Notes: generated by a model from the letters alone, not told the origin. A stretch of DNA of 64,000 nt from Pseudomonas sp. UYIF39 (GCF_029963765.1 NZ_JALBYU010000012.1:109896-173895); one strand, 5' to 3'; shown: positions 18,878 through 27,896, counted from the stretch's first letter. Numbers and translations: made by a program.

Positions 18878-18995
18878 GAATGCTCCTTACGGGTTGTAGC
18901 CTGCCGCTCAAAAGCGGTCAGACAAGGAGTGAATGACACTTATGGACTTGCTTGCGATAGACACATGCGTGCCTGCCGTCACAGCAAGGGGCGCA

Positions 18996-19024
18996 ATTGT
19001 AGAGAAGGGACAGAAGAGGTGCAA
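18996..19024 (-). promoter_or_regulatory. Promoter of the rpsF operon
   Basis: On the minus strand TTGCAC (19024-19019) and TACAAT (19001-18996) are separated by exactly 17 bases, a good sigma-70 promoter upstream of rpsF. Confidence 0.75.
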
Positions 19025-19028
19025 GGCA

Positions 19029-19056
19029 ATTGGTGATTATTTGAACAATCACCAAT
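19029..19056. repeat. Inverted repeat upstream of the rpsF promoter
   Basis: ATTGGTGATT and AATCACCAAT form perfect 10-bp arms around an 8-base loop, five bases upstream of the -35 element. It could end rlmB transcription or bind a regulator; no T-run follows. Confidence 0.6.
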
Positions 19057-19078
19057 CTTCGCCCAAACACAAAACACT

Positions 19079-19168
19079 GTGGGAGCGAGCCTGCTCGCGA
19101 AGGGGGCATGACATTCAACATTGATGCTGAATGTTACTCCGATTTCGCGAGAAGGCTCGCTCCCACAG
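19079..19168. repeat. REP inverted pair
   Basis: GTGGGAGCGAGCCTGCTCGC at 19079 and its partner TCGCGAGAAGGCTCGCTCCC ending at 19168 flank a 40-base spacer. It lies immediately after rlmB. The 305-base gap from rlmB to rpsF holds this pair, the inverted repeat and the rpsF promoter. Confidence 0.88.
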
Positions 19169-19182
19169 GGATTACAACTGGC

Positions 19183-19950
19183 TTAAGACTTTTTGGCGGT
19201 TCCGGCGGCCTTGACGCTGCGCTGGCGCTGGGCCTCGAACAGGCAAACGCCGGTCGCCACGGAAACGTTGAGACTGCTGACACTGCCGGTCATCGGCAGA
19301 TGTACCAGGTAGTCGCAAAGATCGCGAGTCAGGCGACGCATGCCGCTACCTTCCGCGCCCATGATCAGGATGGTCGGGCCCGTCATGTCTTGCTGATACA
19401 GACTCTGCTCAGCCTCGCCAGCCGTACCGACAACCCACAATCCACGCTGCTTGAGTTTTTCCAGGGTGCGAGCCAGGTTGGTTACGGCGACCAGCGGAAT
19501 CACTTCCGCCGCGCCACAGGCGACTTTCCGCACCGTCGGGGTCAGCGTGGCTGACTTGTCCTTCGGAACGATCACCGCCAGTGCGCCCGCCGCATCGGCC
19601 GAACGCAGGCAAGCACCGAGGTTGTGCGGGTCGGTCACGCCGTCGAGCACCAGCAGCAACGGTGCGCCTTCGGATCGATCGAGCAGTTCGTCGAGCATTG
19701 CCTCACCCCAGACCTGGCTCGGACTCACGTCCGCGACCACGCCCTGGTGCACGCCATCAACCCAGGCATCGAGCTCACGACGCTCGGCGTTGCCGACGGG
19801 CACGCGATTTTCGTTCGCCAGTGCGATCAGCGCCTGCACACGCGGCTCGCTGCGGCCTTCAGCCAGCCAGATCTGCTTGACGCGTTTTGGGTGGTGACGC
19901 AGCAACGCCTCTACAGCGTGCACGCCGTAGATCTTTTCCAACTGACTCAT
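19183..19950 (-). CDS. rlmB: 23S rRNA (guanosine-2'-O-)-methyltransferase RlmB
   Basis: Methylates the 2'-O of G2251 in the 23S rRNA peptidyl-transferase P loop using SAM. The 255-residue protein has an N-terminal substrate-binding domain (GVHAVEALL) and a SpoU/TrmH knotted methyltransferase domain with DGVTDPHNLGACLRSA, MGAEGSGMRR and the knot segment MTGSVSSLNVSVATG. The start ATG overlaps the stop of rnr by four bases, the classic rnr-rlmB operon. Confidence 0.97.
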   Translation of the reverse strand: MSQLEKIYGVHAVEALLRHHPKRVKQIWLAEGRSEPRVQALIALANENRVPVGNAERRELDAWVDGVHQGVVADVSPSQVWGEAMLDELLDRSEGAPLLLVLDGVTDPHNLGACLRSADAAGALAVIVPKDKSATLTPTVRKVACGAAEVIPLVAVTNLARTLEKLKQRGLWVVGTAGEAEQSLYQQDMTGPTILIMGAEGSGMRRLTRDLCDYLVHLPMTGSVSSLNVSVATGVCLFEAQRQRSVKAAGTAKKS

Positions 19951-22577
19951 GACTTCGCCTTCGGTTTACGCGCCCCGCCGCTTTTGGCAGCTGGAGCAGA
20001 ACCCGCTTTTGGCGGGCCTTTACGGTGTTTGCTCGGTTTGGCTGGCTTGCCGCCGGGAGCCTTGTCAGGCGCCGACCGTCCGGTCTTTCCCCCAGACGCC
20101 GCTTTACCGCCACTTTTCGCTTCAGACAGCAACGCCTGCTTCATTTCACGGCTTTTGCGCAGTTCAGCATTTTTCGCCGCAGCATCGCTCGGGCGATAGG
20201 CCTCGACAGCCTTTTCTTTGGCAGGACGACGACCGGTTTTCGCCGGGGCCGGCTCTGCAGCCGTTTTGGTAGCTGGCGCAGCCGTTTCAGTCCCGCGCTT
20301 CTTGCGGCCAATCGGCGCACTGATGGTCTTTTCAGCCATCTCGAAGTCGATCTTGCGTTCGTCGAGGTCGACGCGCATGACACGCACTTCAACGGTATCG
20401 CCAAGACGGAAGCTGCGACCGGTACGCTCACCGGCCAAGCGGTGGTGCACAGGATCGAAGTGGTAGTAGTCGCCCGGCAGCGCGGTGACGTGCACCAGGC
20501 CTTCGACGTAGATATCGGTCAGTTCGACGAACAGACCAAAACCGGTCACGGCAGTGATCACACCCGGGAACGACTCGCCCACACGATCCTTCATGAACTC
20601 GCACTTGAGCCAGTTCACCACGTCGCGGGTCGCTTCGTCGGCACGGCGCTCGCTCATCGAGCACTGCTCGCCGAGCTGCTCCAGCGCCGCTTCGTCGTAC
20701 GGATAGATACGCGCTTTCGGAATCGTCATAGCGCCAGCACGGCGAACGTGCGGCGTATCCTGCTTGGAATGGATGACACTGCGGATCGCCCGGTGCGTGA
20801 GCAAGTCCGGGTAGCGGCGGATCGGCGAGGTGAAGTGGGTATAGGCTTCGTAATTCAGGCCGAAGTGGCCCTGGTTATCGGCGCTATACACCGCCTGACT
20901 CAACGAACGCAGCATGACGGTCTGGATCAGGTGGAAATCCGGACGGTCCTTGATGCTCGCCAGCAATGCCTGGTAATCCTTCGGCGACGGGCCGTCCTTG
21001 CCTTTGTGCAGGGACAGGCCGAGTTCGCCAAGGAAGGCGCGCAGTTTTTCCAGACGCTCCGGTGGCGGACCGTTGTGCACGCGATACAGCGCAGGAATTT
21101 CGTGCTTCTTCAGGAATTCAGCAGTGGCCACGTTGGCCGCGAGCATGCATTCCTCGATCAGTTTGTGCGCATCGTTACGCACGGTCGGACGGATTTCAGC
21201 AATCTTGCGCTCGGTGCCGAAGATGATCCGGGTTTCCTGGGTTTCGAAATCGATCGCGCCACGCACGTGACGAGCGCCCAGCAACACTTTGTACAGCGCG
21301 TAAAGCTGCTTGAGGTGCGGCAGAACGTCGGTGTACTCGCCACGAAGCTGACGCGCTTCGGTGAGTTTCGGCGTTTCCAGCATCGCGCTGACTTTGTTGT
21401 AGGTCAGGCGAGCGTGGGAGTGAATCACCGCTTCGTAGAAGCAGTAGTCGGTCATCTCGCCGGATTTGGAGATGGTCATCTCGCAAACCATCGCCAGTCG
21501 ATCGACGTGCGGGTTCAGCGAGCACAGGCCGTTGGACAGCTGCTCAGGCAGCATCGGCACGACGCGCTCGGGGAAGTACACCGAGTTGCCGCGAACCTGG
21601 GATTCGTTGTCCAGCGCCGAACCGATCTTCACGTAGCTGGAGACGTCGGCAATCGCCACGTACAACTTCCAGCCACCGGAGAACAGGCGCAGCTTGCCTG
21701 GCTTGGATTCGCAATACACCGCGTCATCGAAGTCGCGCGCATCTTCACCGTCGATGGTCACGAACGGCAGATGGCGCAGATCGATACGCTTCTCTTTGTC
21801 TTTCTCTTCGACTTCAGGCTTGAGCTTGGCGGCTTCTTTCAACACCGCCTCAGGCCATACGTGCGGGATATCGTACGCGCGCAGGGCGACATCAATTTCC
21901 ATGCCCGGCGCCATGTAGTTACCCACGACTTCAACCACATCGCCTTGCGGCTGGAAGCGTGGCGTCGGCCAGTGAGTGATCTTGACTTCGACGAACTGAC
22001 CGATCTGGGCGTTGGCGTTACGGCCCGGCGTGACCAGCACTTCTTGCTGGATCTTCGGGTTATCCGCGACGACGAAACCGATACCGCCTTCTTCGAAGTA
22101 ACGGCCGACGATGGTCTCGTGGGCACGGGACACCACTTCGACGATCATGCCTTCGCGGCGACCGCGACGGTCAAGACCGGAAACACGGGCCAGGGCACGA
22201 TCACCATCGAACACCAGACGCATTTGCGCCGGGCTCATGAACAGGTCGTCACTGCCGTCGTCCGGAACCAGGAAGCCGAAGCCGTCACGGTGACCGCTGA
22301 TGCGGCCAAGGATCAGGTCGAGCTTGTCCACCGGCGCATAGGTGCCCCGACGGGTATAGATCAGTTGAGCATCGCGCTCCATGGCGCGCAGGCGGCGGCG
22401 CAGGGCTTCGATCTGGTCTTCTGTGGTCAGACCAAACTCTTCGACCAGTTGCTCGCGGTTAGCAGGCGAACCCCGATCAGCAAGGTGCTGAAGGATCAGT
22501 TCGCGGCTAGGAATAGGGTTTTCATATTTTTCCGCTTCACGAGCGGCCTCGGGATCGAGGGACTGCCAATCGGCCAT
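19947..22577 (-). CDS. rnr: Exoribonuclease R
   Basis: A 3'-5' exoribonuclease that degrades structured RNA, including rRNA, and takes part in trans-translation quality control. The 876 residues contain an N-terminal helix-turn-helix region, cold-shock domains, the RNB catalytic core with DARDFDDAVY, an S1 domain (GVITAVTGFGLFVEL) and a 120-residue tail rich in Lys, Ala and Pro. The tail is a typical but variable feature. It is upstream of and co-transcribed with rlmB. Confidence 0.97.
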   Translation of the reverse strand: MADWQSLDPEAAREAEKYENPIPSRELILQHLADRGSPANREQLVEEFGLTTEDQIEALRRRLRAMERDAQLIYTRRGTYAPVDKLDLILGRISGHRDGFGFLVPDDGSDDLFMSPAQMRLVFDGDRALARVSGLDRRGRREGMIVEVVSRAHETIVGRYFEEGGIGFVVADNPKIQQEVLVTPGRNANAQIGQFVEVKITHWPTPRFQPQGDVVEVVGNYMAPGMEIDVALRAYDIPHVWPEAVLKEAAKLKPEVEEKDKEKRIDLRHLPFVTIDGEDARDFDDAVYCESKPGKLRLFSGGWKLYVAIADVSSYVKIGSALDNESQVRGNSVYFPERVVPMLPEQLSNGLCSLNPHVDRLAMVCEMTISKSGEMTDYCFYEAVIHSHARLTYNKVSAMLETPKLTEARQLRGEYTDVLPHLKQLYALYKVLLGARHVRGAIDFETQETRIIFGTERKIAEIRPTVRNDAHKLIEECMLAANVATAEFLKKHEIPALYRVHNGPPPERLEKLRAFLGELGLSLHKGKDGPSPKDYQALLASIKDRPDFHLIQTVMLRSLSQAVYSADNQGHFGLNYEAYTHFTSPIRRYPDLLTHRAIRSVIHSKQDTPHVRRAGAMTIPKARIYPYDEAALEQLGEQCSMSERRADEATRDVVNWLKCEFMKDRVGESFPGVITAVTGFGLFVELTDIYVEGLVHVTALPGDYYHFDPVHHRLAGERTGRSFRLGDTVEVRVMRVDLDERKIDFEMAEKTISAPIGRKKRGTETAAPATKTAAEPAPAKTGRRPAKEKAVEAYRPSDAAAKNAELRKSREMKQALLSEAKSGGKAASGGKTGRSAPDKAPGGKPAKPSKHRKGPPKAGSAPAAKSGGARKPKAKS

Positions 22578-22738
22578 TAGAGAGTTTTCACCTTGTCTAT
22601 ATGCGGGTTAGTTTGGCATAGGCGTAATGAAACGGGAAATTTCAGGCTATGACAGCCCATCTAAAGCGCTTTATCGACAGCGCGAAGCTGAATTAAATAC
22701 CACTGGTAAAATTTTCCAGGTTTTTTCGACCTCAGGGG

Positions 22739-22767
22739 TTTACAGTTAAAAAGACGCTCCGTATAGT
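22739..22767 (+). promoter_or_regulatory. Promoter of the first tRNA-Leu
   Basis: TTTACA (22739-22744) and TATAGT (22762-22767) are 17 bases apart. The following GCGCGCC is a GC-rich discriminator typical of stringently controlled tRNA promoters. Confidence 0.8.
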
Positions 22768-22803
22768 GCGCGCCATCGACGACGCAGACGCATTGTCGAT
22801 AAT

Positions 22804-22890
22804 GCCCAGATGGTGAAATTGGTAGACACGCCAGCTTCAGGTGCTGGTGACCGCAAGGTCGTGGAAGTTCGAGTCTTCTTCTGGGCACCA
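22804..22890 (+). tRNA. tRNA-Leu (CAG)
   Basis: An 87-base gene including an encoded CCA end. The acceptor stem is GCCCAGA/TCTGGGC, the anticodon stem CCAGC/GCTGG encloses the loop TTCAGGT (anticodon CAG, reading CUG codons), and there is a long variable arm, as expected of a class II tRNA. The T arm contains GTTCGAG. Confidence 0.97.
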
Positions 22891-22931
22891 ATTTCGAGCT
22901 TGAGATTAGATCAATTTCAAGGCTCACACAA

Positions 22932-22954
22932 AAACCCGCGAAAGCGGGTTTTTT
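22932..22954 (+). terminator. Terminator of the first tRNA-Leu
   Basis: AAACCCGC-GAAA-GCGGGTTT followed by further T residues, 40 bases after the tRNA. Confidence 0.92.
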
Positions 22955-22964
22955 GCATTCTAAG

Positions 22965-22993
22965 CCCCTGATTTATTAAAACTAAATCAGGGG
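22965..22993. repeat. Palindrome abutting the second tRNA promoter
   Basis: CCCCTGATTTA (22965-22975) and TAAATCAGGGG (22983-22993) are perfect 11-bp arms around a 7-base loop. The right arm ends one base before the TTTACA -35 element of the second tRNA gene. Confidence 0.75.
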
Positions 22994-23022
22994 TTTACAG
23001 ATCAAAAAGCTCTCCGTATAGT
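22994..23022 (+). promoter_or_regulatory. Promoter of the second tRNA-Leu
   Basis: TTTACA (22994-22999) and TATAGT (23017-23022) are again 17 bases apart; the sequence is nearly identical to the first tRNA promoter. Confidence 0.8.
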
Positions 23023-23056
23023 GCGCCACATCAACAGCGGCAACGCTGAAGATTAT

Positions 23057-23143
23057 GCCCAGATGGTGAAATTGGTAGACACGCCAGCTTCAGGTGCTGG
23101 TGACCGCAAGGTCGTGGAAGTTCGAGTCTTCTTCTGGGCACCA
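23057..23143 (+). tRNA. tRNA-Leu (CAG), second copy
   Basis: Identical in sequence to the copy at 22804-22890, with the same anticodon CAG and encoded CCA. It has its own promoter and terminator, so the repeat unit is the whole transcription unit. Confidence 0.97.
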
Positions 23144-23177
23144 ATTCAAATTTCAGAGTCGATCTGAAATTTCACAA

Positions 23178-23199
23178 AAACCCGCGAAAGCGGGTTTTT
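23178..23199 (+). terminator. Terminator of the second tRNA-Leu
   Basis: AAACCCGC-GAAA-GCGGGTTT plus T residues, the same hairpin as after the first copy. Confidence 0.92.
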
Positions 23200-23272
23200 G
23201 CGTTTCTGGGGTTTGAGAAATTAATTCCGGCCCCTCTAGCAAACCCTTCTCGACCCCGCAAGGCGCACTTGA

Positions 23273-23298
23273 GAAACAATATCGTTTATCATTGTTTC
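23273..23298. promoter_or_regulatory. Fur-box-like palindrome upstream of iron transporter
   Basis: GAAACAAT (23273-23280) and ATTGTTTC (23291-23298) are perfect arms around ATCGTTTATC. The core ATATCGTTTATCATTG resembles the A/T-rich Fur consensus. It lies 35 bases before the binding protein gene. Fur control is inferred from this and from the iron role of the operon. Confidence 0.6.
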
Positions 23299-23333
23299 CA
23301 GTTTTTGCAATGCGACAGTGAGGAACCCTGCGA

Positions 23334-24344
23334 ATGATGTTTCGAAATACCCTGCGCCGCGGCCTGACCGTAACCCTGCTCGGCCTAGCACTCGCCACCC
23401 CCCTCACCCACGCCGCCGATGCGGTTTCCCTGACGCTCTATAACGGTCAACACAAAGAAGTCGGCGATGCCATCGCCAAAGCCTTCGAAGCCAAGACCGG
23501 GATTCACGTCAATGTGCGCAAAGGCAGCAGCAACCAGCTCGCCAGCCAGGTCGTCGAAGAAGGCGATCGCTCCCCTGCCGACGTGATCTACACCGAAGAA
23601 TCGCCACCGCTGAACAAACTCGGCGAACAAGGCCTGCTGACGCAGACCGATGCCGCCACCCTAGCCGTTCTGCCAAAAGACTATGTCGCCGGCAATGGCA
23701 CCTGGATCGGCATCACCGCACGAGTCCGAGTCGTCGCGTACAACCCCAAGCTGATTGACGAAAAAGACCTGCCCAAGTCGGTCATGGCGTTCTCCGACCC
23801 GAAATGGCAAGGCAAGGTCGGCTTCGTGCCTACCAGCGGCGCGTTCCAGGAACAGGCCGTGGCAATAATCAAAGTGCATGGCATGGACGCGGCCGAAGAA
23901 TGGCTGACCGGCCTGCGCGCGTTTGGCAAAATCTACAGCAACAACATGGTTGCACTGAAGGCGGTGGAAAACGGCGAAGTCGCCACCGTACTGGTGAACA
24001 ACTACTACTGGTTCGCCTTGCAGCGCGAGAAAGGCCAGCTCGATTCGAAACTGCATTACTTCACCGGCGGCGACGTCGGCGGACTGATCACGGTTTCCAG
24101 CGCTGCCGCACTGAAATCCAGCAAACATCCAAAAGAAGCCCAGCAATTCCTCGCCTACATGGCCAGCGAGGAAGGTCAGCGTGTGATCACCCAGACGACC
24201 GCCGAGTACCCGCTGCACAAAGGCATGGAATCGGATCGTGGGCTCAAGCCGTTTAGCGAGCTGGAAGCACCGCAAGTGACGCCAGCCGACCTCGGCAATG
24301 CCGAAGAAGCCTTGGACCTGGAACGTGACGTTGGCTTGAACTGA
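23334..24344 (+). CDS. Ferric iron ABC transporter, substrate-binding protein
   Basis: A 336-residue periplasmic protein of the FbpA/HitA/AfuA type that binds free or chelated Fe(III) and delivers it to the permease. A signal peptide of about 27 residues ends at THA-AD. The mature protein starts VSLTLYNGQHKEV, and the tandem-tyrosine iron-binding motif appears as NNYYWFALQ in the C-lobe. AGGAA lies upstream of two adjacent ATGs (23334, 23337). The stop overlaps the permease start by one base. Confidence 0.93.
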   Translation: MMFRNTLRRGLTVTLLGLALATPLTHAADAVSLTLYNGQHKEVGDAIAKAFEAKTGIHVNVRKGSSNQLASQVVEEGDRSPADVIYTEESPPLNKLGEQGLLTQTDAATLAVLPKDYVAGNGTWIGITARVRVVAYNPKLIDEKDLPKSVMAFSDPKWQGKVGFVPTSGAFQEQAVAIIKVHGMDAAEEWLTGLRAFGKIYSNNMVALKAVENGEVATVLVNNYYWFALQREKGQLDSKLHYFTGGDVGGLITVSSAAALKSSKHPKEAQQFLAYMASEEGQRVITQTTAEYPLHKGMESDRGLKPFSELEAPQVTPADLGNAEEALDLERDVGLN

Positions 24345-25909
24345 TGAGCGCATCGTTATCCGCCCCCGTCGCGCGCGGGGGTTACGTGCCACGGCGCAAG
24401 CGGCCATCGATCTGGCTGCTGCTACCGGTTTTGCTGCTGGTGGTGCTCAGCCTGTTGCCGCTGGCGTATGTAGGGCTCAAAACCTGGCAGGCCGGCTGGG
24501 CCGAGGCGCTGCATTTGTTGTGGCGACCTTATGTGTTTGGCCTGCTGCGCAACACCCTGGCGCTGATGGTCGGAGTGACGCTCGCTTGCGGCGTGATCGG
24601 CCTGTCGCTGGCCTGGTTGCTTGAACGCAGCAACTTGCCGGGGCGACGCTTGTGGGGCGTGATTCTGTGCCTACCGTTCGCGGTGCCGGCGTTTGTCAGC
24701 AGCTTTACCTGGGTTTCGCTGAGCGCTCACTTCGAAGGCTTGGGCGGGGCGATCCTGGTGATGACCCTGTCCAAGTATCCGCTGATCTTTCTGCCGGTCG
24801 CAGCGACCCTGCGTAATCTCGATCCCTCCCTCGAAGAATCCGCCCGCACTCTGGGGCAGAATCGCTGGGGCGTGTTTTTCAGAATTACCCTGCCGCTGCT
24901 CTGGCCGTCACTGCTCGCCGGTTCGCTGCTGATCGCGCTGCACATGCTGGTGGAATTCGGTGCGTTGTCGATCATCGGACTGCAAACCTTTACCACCGCG
25001 ATCTATCAACAGTTCGAACTGGAATTCAGCAACGCGAATGCTGCGATGCTTTCCGCCGTATTGCTGGCGCTGTGTCTTATATTGCTGTGGCTGGAACTGC
25101 GCGTACGCGGCAAGGGCCGACACGTGCGTACCGGTCAGGGTGCGGCTCGGCATGCGGAACAGGTTCGGTTGGGGCCCTGGGCTGCTGCCGGACAACTTTA
25201 TTGCCTGGCGCTGGCGATCATCGGCAGCGGTATTCCGCTCGGGATGCTGGCGTACTGGCTAGCGGTGGGTTCGTCGGCAGCATTCCCGGTAGCGGCGATC
25301 AGCGAGGCGCTGCTCTCCTCCCTGGCGTTGTCACTGGGCGGCGCGGCGCTGTGTCTGGTGCTGGCCGTACCAGTGGGATTGCTGGTGGTGCGCTACAAAG
25401 GCCAATTGGCGATCTGGGCCGAACGCTTGCCGTATCTGCTGCATGCACTGCCAGGACTGGTGATCGCGCTGACGCTGGTGTATTTCGCCCTGCACTATGT
25501 GCCGGCGCTGTACCAGACTTCGGCATTGTTGCTGATTGCTTATGCGCTGTTGTTTCTGCCGCTGGCGCAGGCACCGATTCGCACGGCGCTGAACAAGGCA
25601 GCGCCGCAACTGGAAGAGGCTGCACGCACGCTGGGAGCGTCGTCCTTCAGTGCGTTTTGCAGGGTGACGTTGCCGATCATTTTCCCGGCGCTGGGCGCAG
25701 CGTTTGCGCTGGTGTTTCTGGATGCGATGAAGGAACTGACGGCGACGTTGCTGCTGAGTCCGACCGGACTCAATACGCTGGCGACGGAAGTCTGGGCGCA
25801 TACCGCGAACGTGGAGTTTGCGGCGGCGGCGCCTTATGCGGCGTTGTTGATATTGGTGTCGGGGCTGCCGGTTTATCTGCTTACCACCCGGATGTATTTG
25901 AGCCGCTGA
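24344..25909 (+). CDS. Ferric iron ABC transporter, fused permease
   Basis: A 521-residue inner-membrane permease of the FbpB/HitB type with two fused halves, each with about six membrane segments and an EAA loop (EESARTLGQNRWGVF and EEAARTLGASSFSAF). It forms the channel for iron delivered by the upstream binding protein. No ATPase gene (FbpC) follows: a REP palindrome and a convergent chemoreceptor gene end the unit. The ATPase must be supplied from elsewhere or shared. Confidence 0.93.
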   Translation: MSASLSAPVARGGYVPRRKRPSIWLLLPVLLLVVLSLLPLAYVGLKTWQAGWAEALHLLWRPYVFGLLRNTLALMVGVTLACGVIGLSLAWLLERSNLPGRRLWGVILCLPFAVPAFVSSFTWVSLSAHFEGLGGAILVMTLSKYPLIFLPVAATLRNLDPSLEESARTLGQNRWGVFFRITLPLLWPSLLAGSLLIALHMLVEFGALSIIGLQTFTTAIYQQFELEFSNANAAMLSAVLLALCLILLWLELRVRGKGRHVRTGQGAARHAEQVRLGPWAAAGQLYCLALAIIGSGIPLGMLAYWLAVGSSAAFPVAAISEALLSSLALSLGGAALCLVLAVPVGLLVVRYKGQLAIWAERLPYLLHALPGLVIALTLVYFALHYVPALYQTSALLLIAYALLFLPLAQAPIRTALNKAAPQLEEAARTLGASSFSAFCRVTLPIIFPALGAAFALVFLDAMKELTATLLLSPTGLNTLATEVWAHTANVEFAAAAPYAALLILVSGLPVYLLTTRMYLSR

Positions 25910-25914
25910 CATTG

Positions 25915-25938
25915 TCATCGCGAGCTTGCTCGCGATGA
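25915..25938. repeat. Single REP palindrome between convergent genes
   Basis: TCATCGCGAGC and GCTCGCGATGA are perfect 11-bp arms around TT. It lies between the permease and the convergent chemoreceptor gene and may act as their shared transcription stop. Confidence 0.8.
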
Positions 25939-25961
25939 CTTCTGACGCAGCAATACAAATC

Positions 25962-27896
25962 TTAAGCCCGGAACTGCCCCAGGCTCGCCTTCAACTGCGC
26001 CGCCAATCCATCCAGCACCTTGCCGCTGGCCGTGGTTTCTACCACCGCTTGAGCTGCTCTCTCAGCCTGTGCATGAATGGTCTCAACCCGACCGCGCACC
26101 GCGTGCGCGCCTTGCGCCTGATGCGCCGCGGCTTGCGTTGCCAGACCAATCGCCGCATGAACCTGCTCGACCGACGCCTGCACCGATTGCTGCAACCGCG
26201 CACTGTCGCGCAATACCAGCAATCCTTCGCTGGCCTGACGCCCGGCCTGACCGATCGCTGCCACCGCCTCACGCGCACCTTGCTGCAAGGCAACGATGTG
26301 CGCCTGAATGTCGCCGGTAGAGCTCTGTGTCTTGCTCGCCAGCGCCCGCACTTCATCGGCCACCACAGCAAACCCGCGACCGGTCTCGCCCGCACGCGCC
26401 GCTTCGATCGCCGCGTTCAGGGCCAGCAGGTTGGTTTGCTCGGCGATCCCGTGAATCACCGTCAGCACTACTTCAATCTGCTCACTCTGCTGCGCCAGCC
26501 GCTCGATGACTTTCGCCCCGGTATCGACCTGCCCGGCCAACGCCTCGATCAGGCTGCCGACTTTCGCCGAGGTCCGCGTGTTTTCATCCGTGGCCGAACG
26601 AATATCCACCACTTGCTGCAAGGCTGCTTGCATGGCATGACTTTCAGACTGGGCTTCATCAGCCATTTGCGACAACGCACGCAGGCTCTCGGCCACTTCA
26701 TCGCGTTGCATGCCCGCCGCTTTATCGGCCCCGGCATTGCGTAAAGTCATGGCGCCGATTTCCACGCCAGTGCGTTGAGCCACATCGCCCGCTTCGCGCA
26801 CGATCGGCTGCAACTTATCCACAAAGCGATTGACCGCCGAGGCCATGTCGCCGATTTCGTCCTTACTGTTGATCTGCACGCGCTTGGTCAGGTCGCCCTC
26901 GCCCGCAGCCAAATCATCCATGGCCGCAATCAGCAATTTCAGGCGATTGACCACTCGACGACCCAGCACCACGGCCAGCAACAGCAACACGCCGAAGCCC
27001 ACCACCGCCAGGCCCATGCCGATGCGCCAGCGCAAGGTGCCCGCCGCTTCCTGCACGGTGCTGGTGGTGTTGGCCTGCATCTCTGAAGCCGTGGATTGCG
27101 CCGACTTCAGGCGCGCGCCCATCGCTGCTGCACTATCAGCCGCCGCGCCTTTGAGGCTGTCACCGACCAGTTGATCACTGCTGGCGATCAGCGCCGAAAA
27201 GCGCTTGTCGAGGGCTGCCAGGTCGACTTCCACGGAAGCGGTGGAGACGCCCATCAAGACCTTACCGATTTCCACGCCATTGGGGCTGATTGAGGCTTCG
27301 AGGTAGTAGACCGATGGATCGTTCTTCGCCGCATCCAGCACTTTGTCCAATGCGCGCTCGCCCTGGCCTTTCTCCAACAGCGCTTTGTTGATCGGGTTCT
27401 CGCGGCTCAGATAGCGCGTCAGGTGCTGGCCAGTAGCGTCGTCATAGATCACGAACAGCACGTTGGGATTGCGCTGGGCCCGGCGGGCGAATTCAGACAG
27501 CGTTGGAACGTCACTGTCCCACATGGCGCGGGGTGCGACCGAAGCCAAAAGCTGCGCCATATCATTGGCAGAGTCCTTCAGGTCTTTTTCCAGAGTCGTA
27601 CGCAACTGCGACTGCTCATCCTTCAGACGCGAGGACAGGCCGGCAGTGAGTCGCTGACGGGTACTGGTGGACAGGCTGTCGAGGCTCGACGTGACCTCAC
27701 GTCCCGCTTGCTCCAGCTCACCAGAAAGTTTTTGACTGTCGGCACCCAAGCGAACACCTAAATCAGCTTCCAGTGCGGTCACTGTGCTCCGGGTCAGGGC
27801 GACAGCTACAAGCACTTGCACCAAAAGGGCGATACCAAGGGTAACGAACACCGGCCGCAGAAGACGGCTTTGTAACAGTGAGAGAATGGCTGACAC
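25962..27896 (-). CDS. Methyl-accepting chemotaxis protein
   Basis: A 644-residue chemoreceptor. A membrane segment at about residues 12-35 is followed by a roughly 280-residue periplasmic sensor, a second membrane segment, a HAMP domain and a cytoplasmic signalling domain with the hairpin tip containing IAEQTNLLALNAAIEAARAG. It signals to CheA/CheW. I favour the GTG at 27896 because AGAGGG lies eight bases upstream; the ATG at 27923 is in frame but has no ribosome site. The ligand is not predictable from sequence alone. Confidence 0.93.
   Translation of the reverse strand: MSAILSLLQSRLLRPVFVTLGIALLVQVLVAVALTRSTVTALEADLGVRLGADSQKLSGELEQAGREVTSSLDSLSTSTRQRLTAGLSSRLKDEQSQLRTTLEKDLKDSANDMAQLLASVAPRAMWDSDVPTLSEFARRAQRNPNVLFVIYDDATGQHLTRYLSRENPINKALLEKGQGERALDKVLDAAKNDPSVYYLEASISPNGVEIGKVLMGVSTASVEVDLAALDKRFSALIASSDQLVGDSLKGAAADSAAAMGARLKSAQSTASEMQANTTSTVQEAAGTLRWRIGMGLAVVGFGVLLLLAVVLGRRVVNRLKLLIAAMDDLAAGEGDLTKRVQINSKDEIGDMASAVNRFVDKLQPIVREAGDVAQRTGVEIGAMTLRNAGADKAAGMQRDEVAESLRALSQMADEAQSESHAMQAALQQVVDIRSATDENTRTSAKVGSLIEALAGQVDTGAKVIERLAQQSEQIEVVLTVIHGIAEQTNLLALNAAIEAARAGETGRGFAVVADEVRALASKTQSSTGDIQAHIVALQQGAREAVAAIGQAGRQASEGLLVLRDSARLQQSVQASVEQVHAAIGLATQAAAHQAQGAHAVRGRVETIHAQAERAAQAVVETTASGKVLDGLAAQLKASLGQFRA

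Noticed and set aside
20025..22580. 850-codon open frame opposite rnr
   Set aside because: Perfectly antisense to RNase R; the His/Arg/Gly-rich translation has no domain pattern.
22965..23199. tRNA region as phage or island attachment site
   Set aside because: tRNA-Leu genes are common integration sites, but no integrase or phage gene follows; the repeat is explained by tandem duplication of the tRNA unit.
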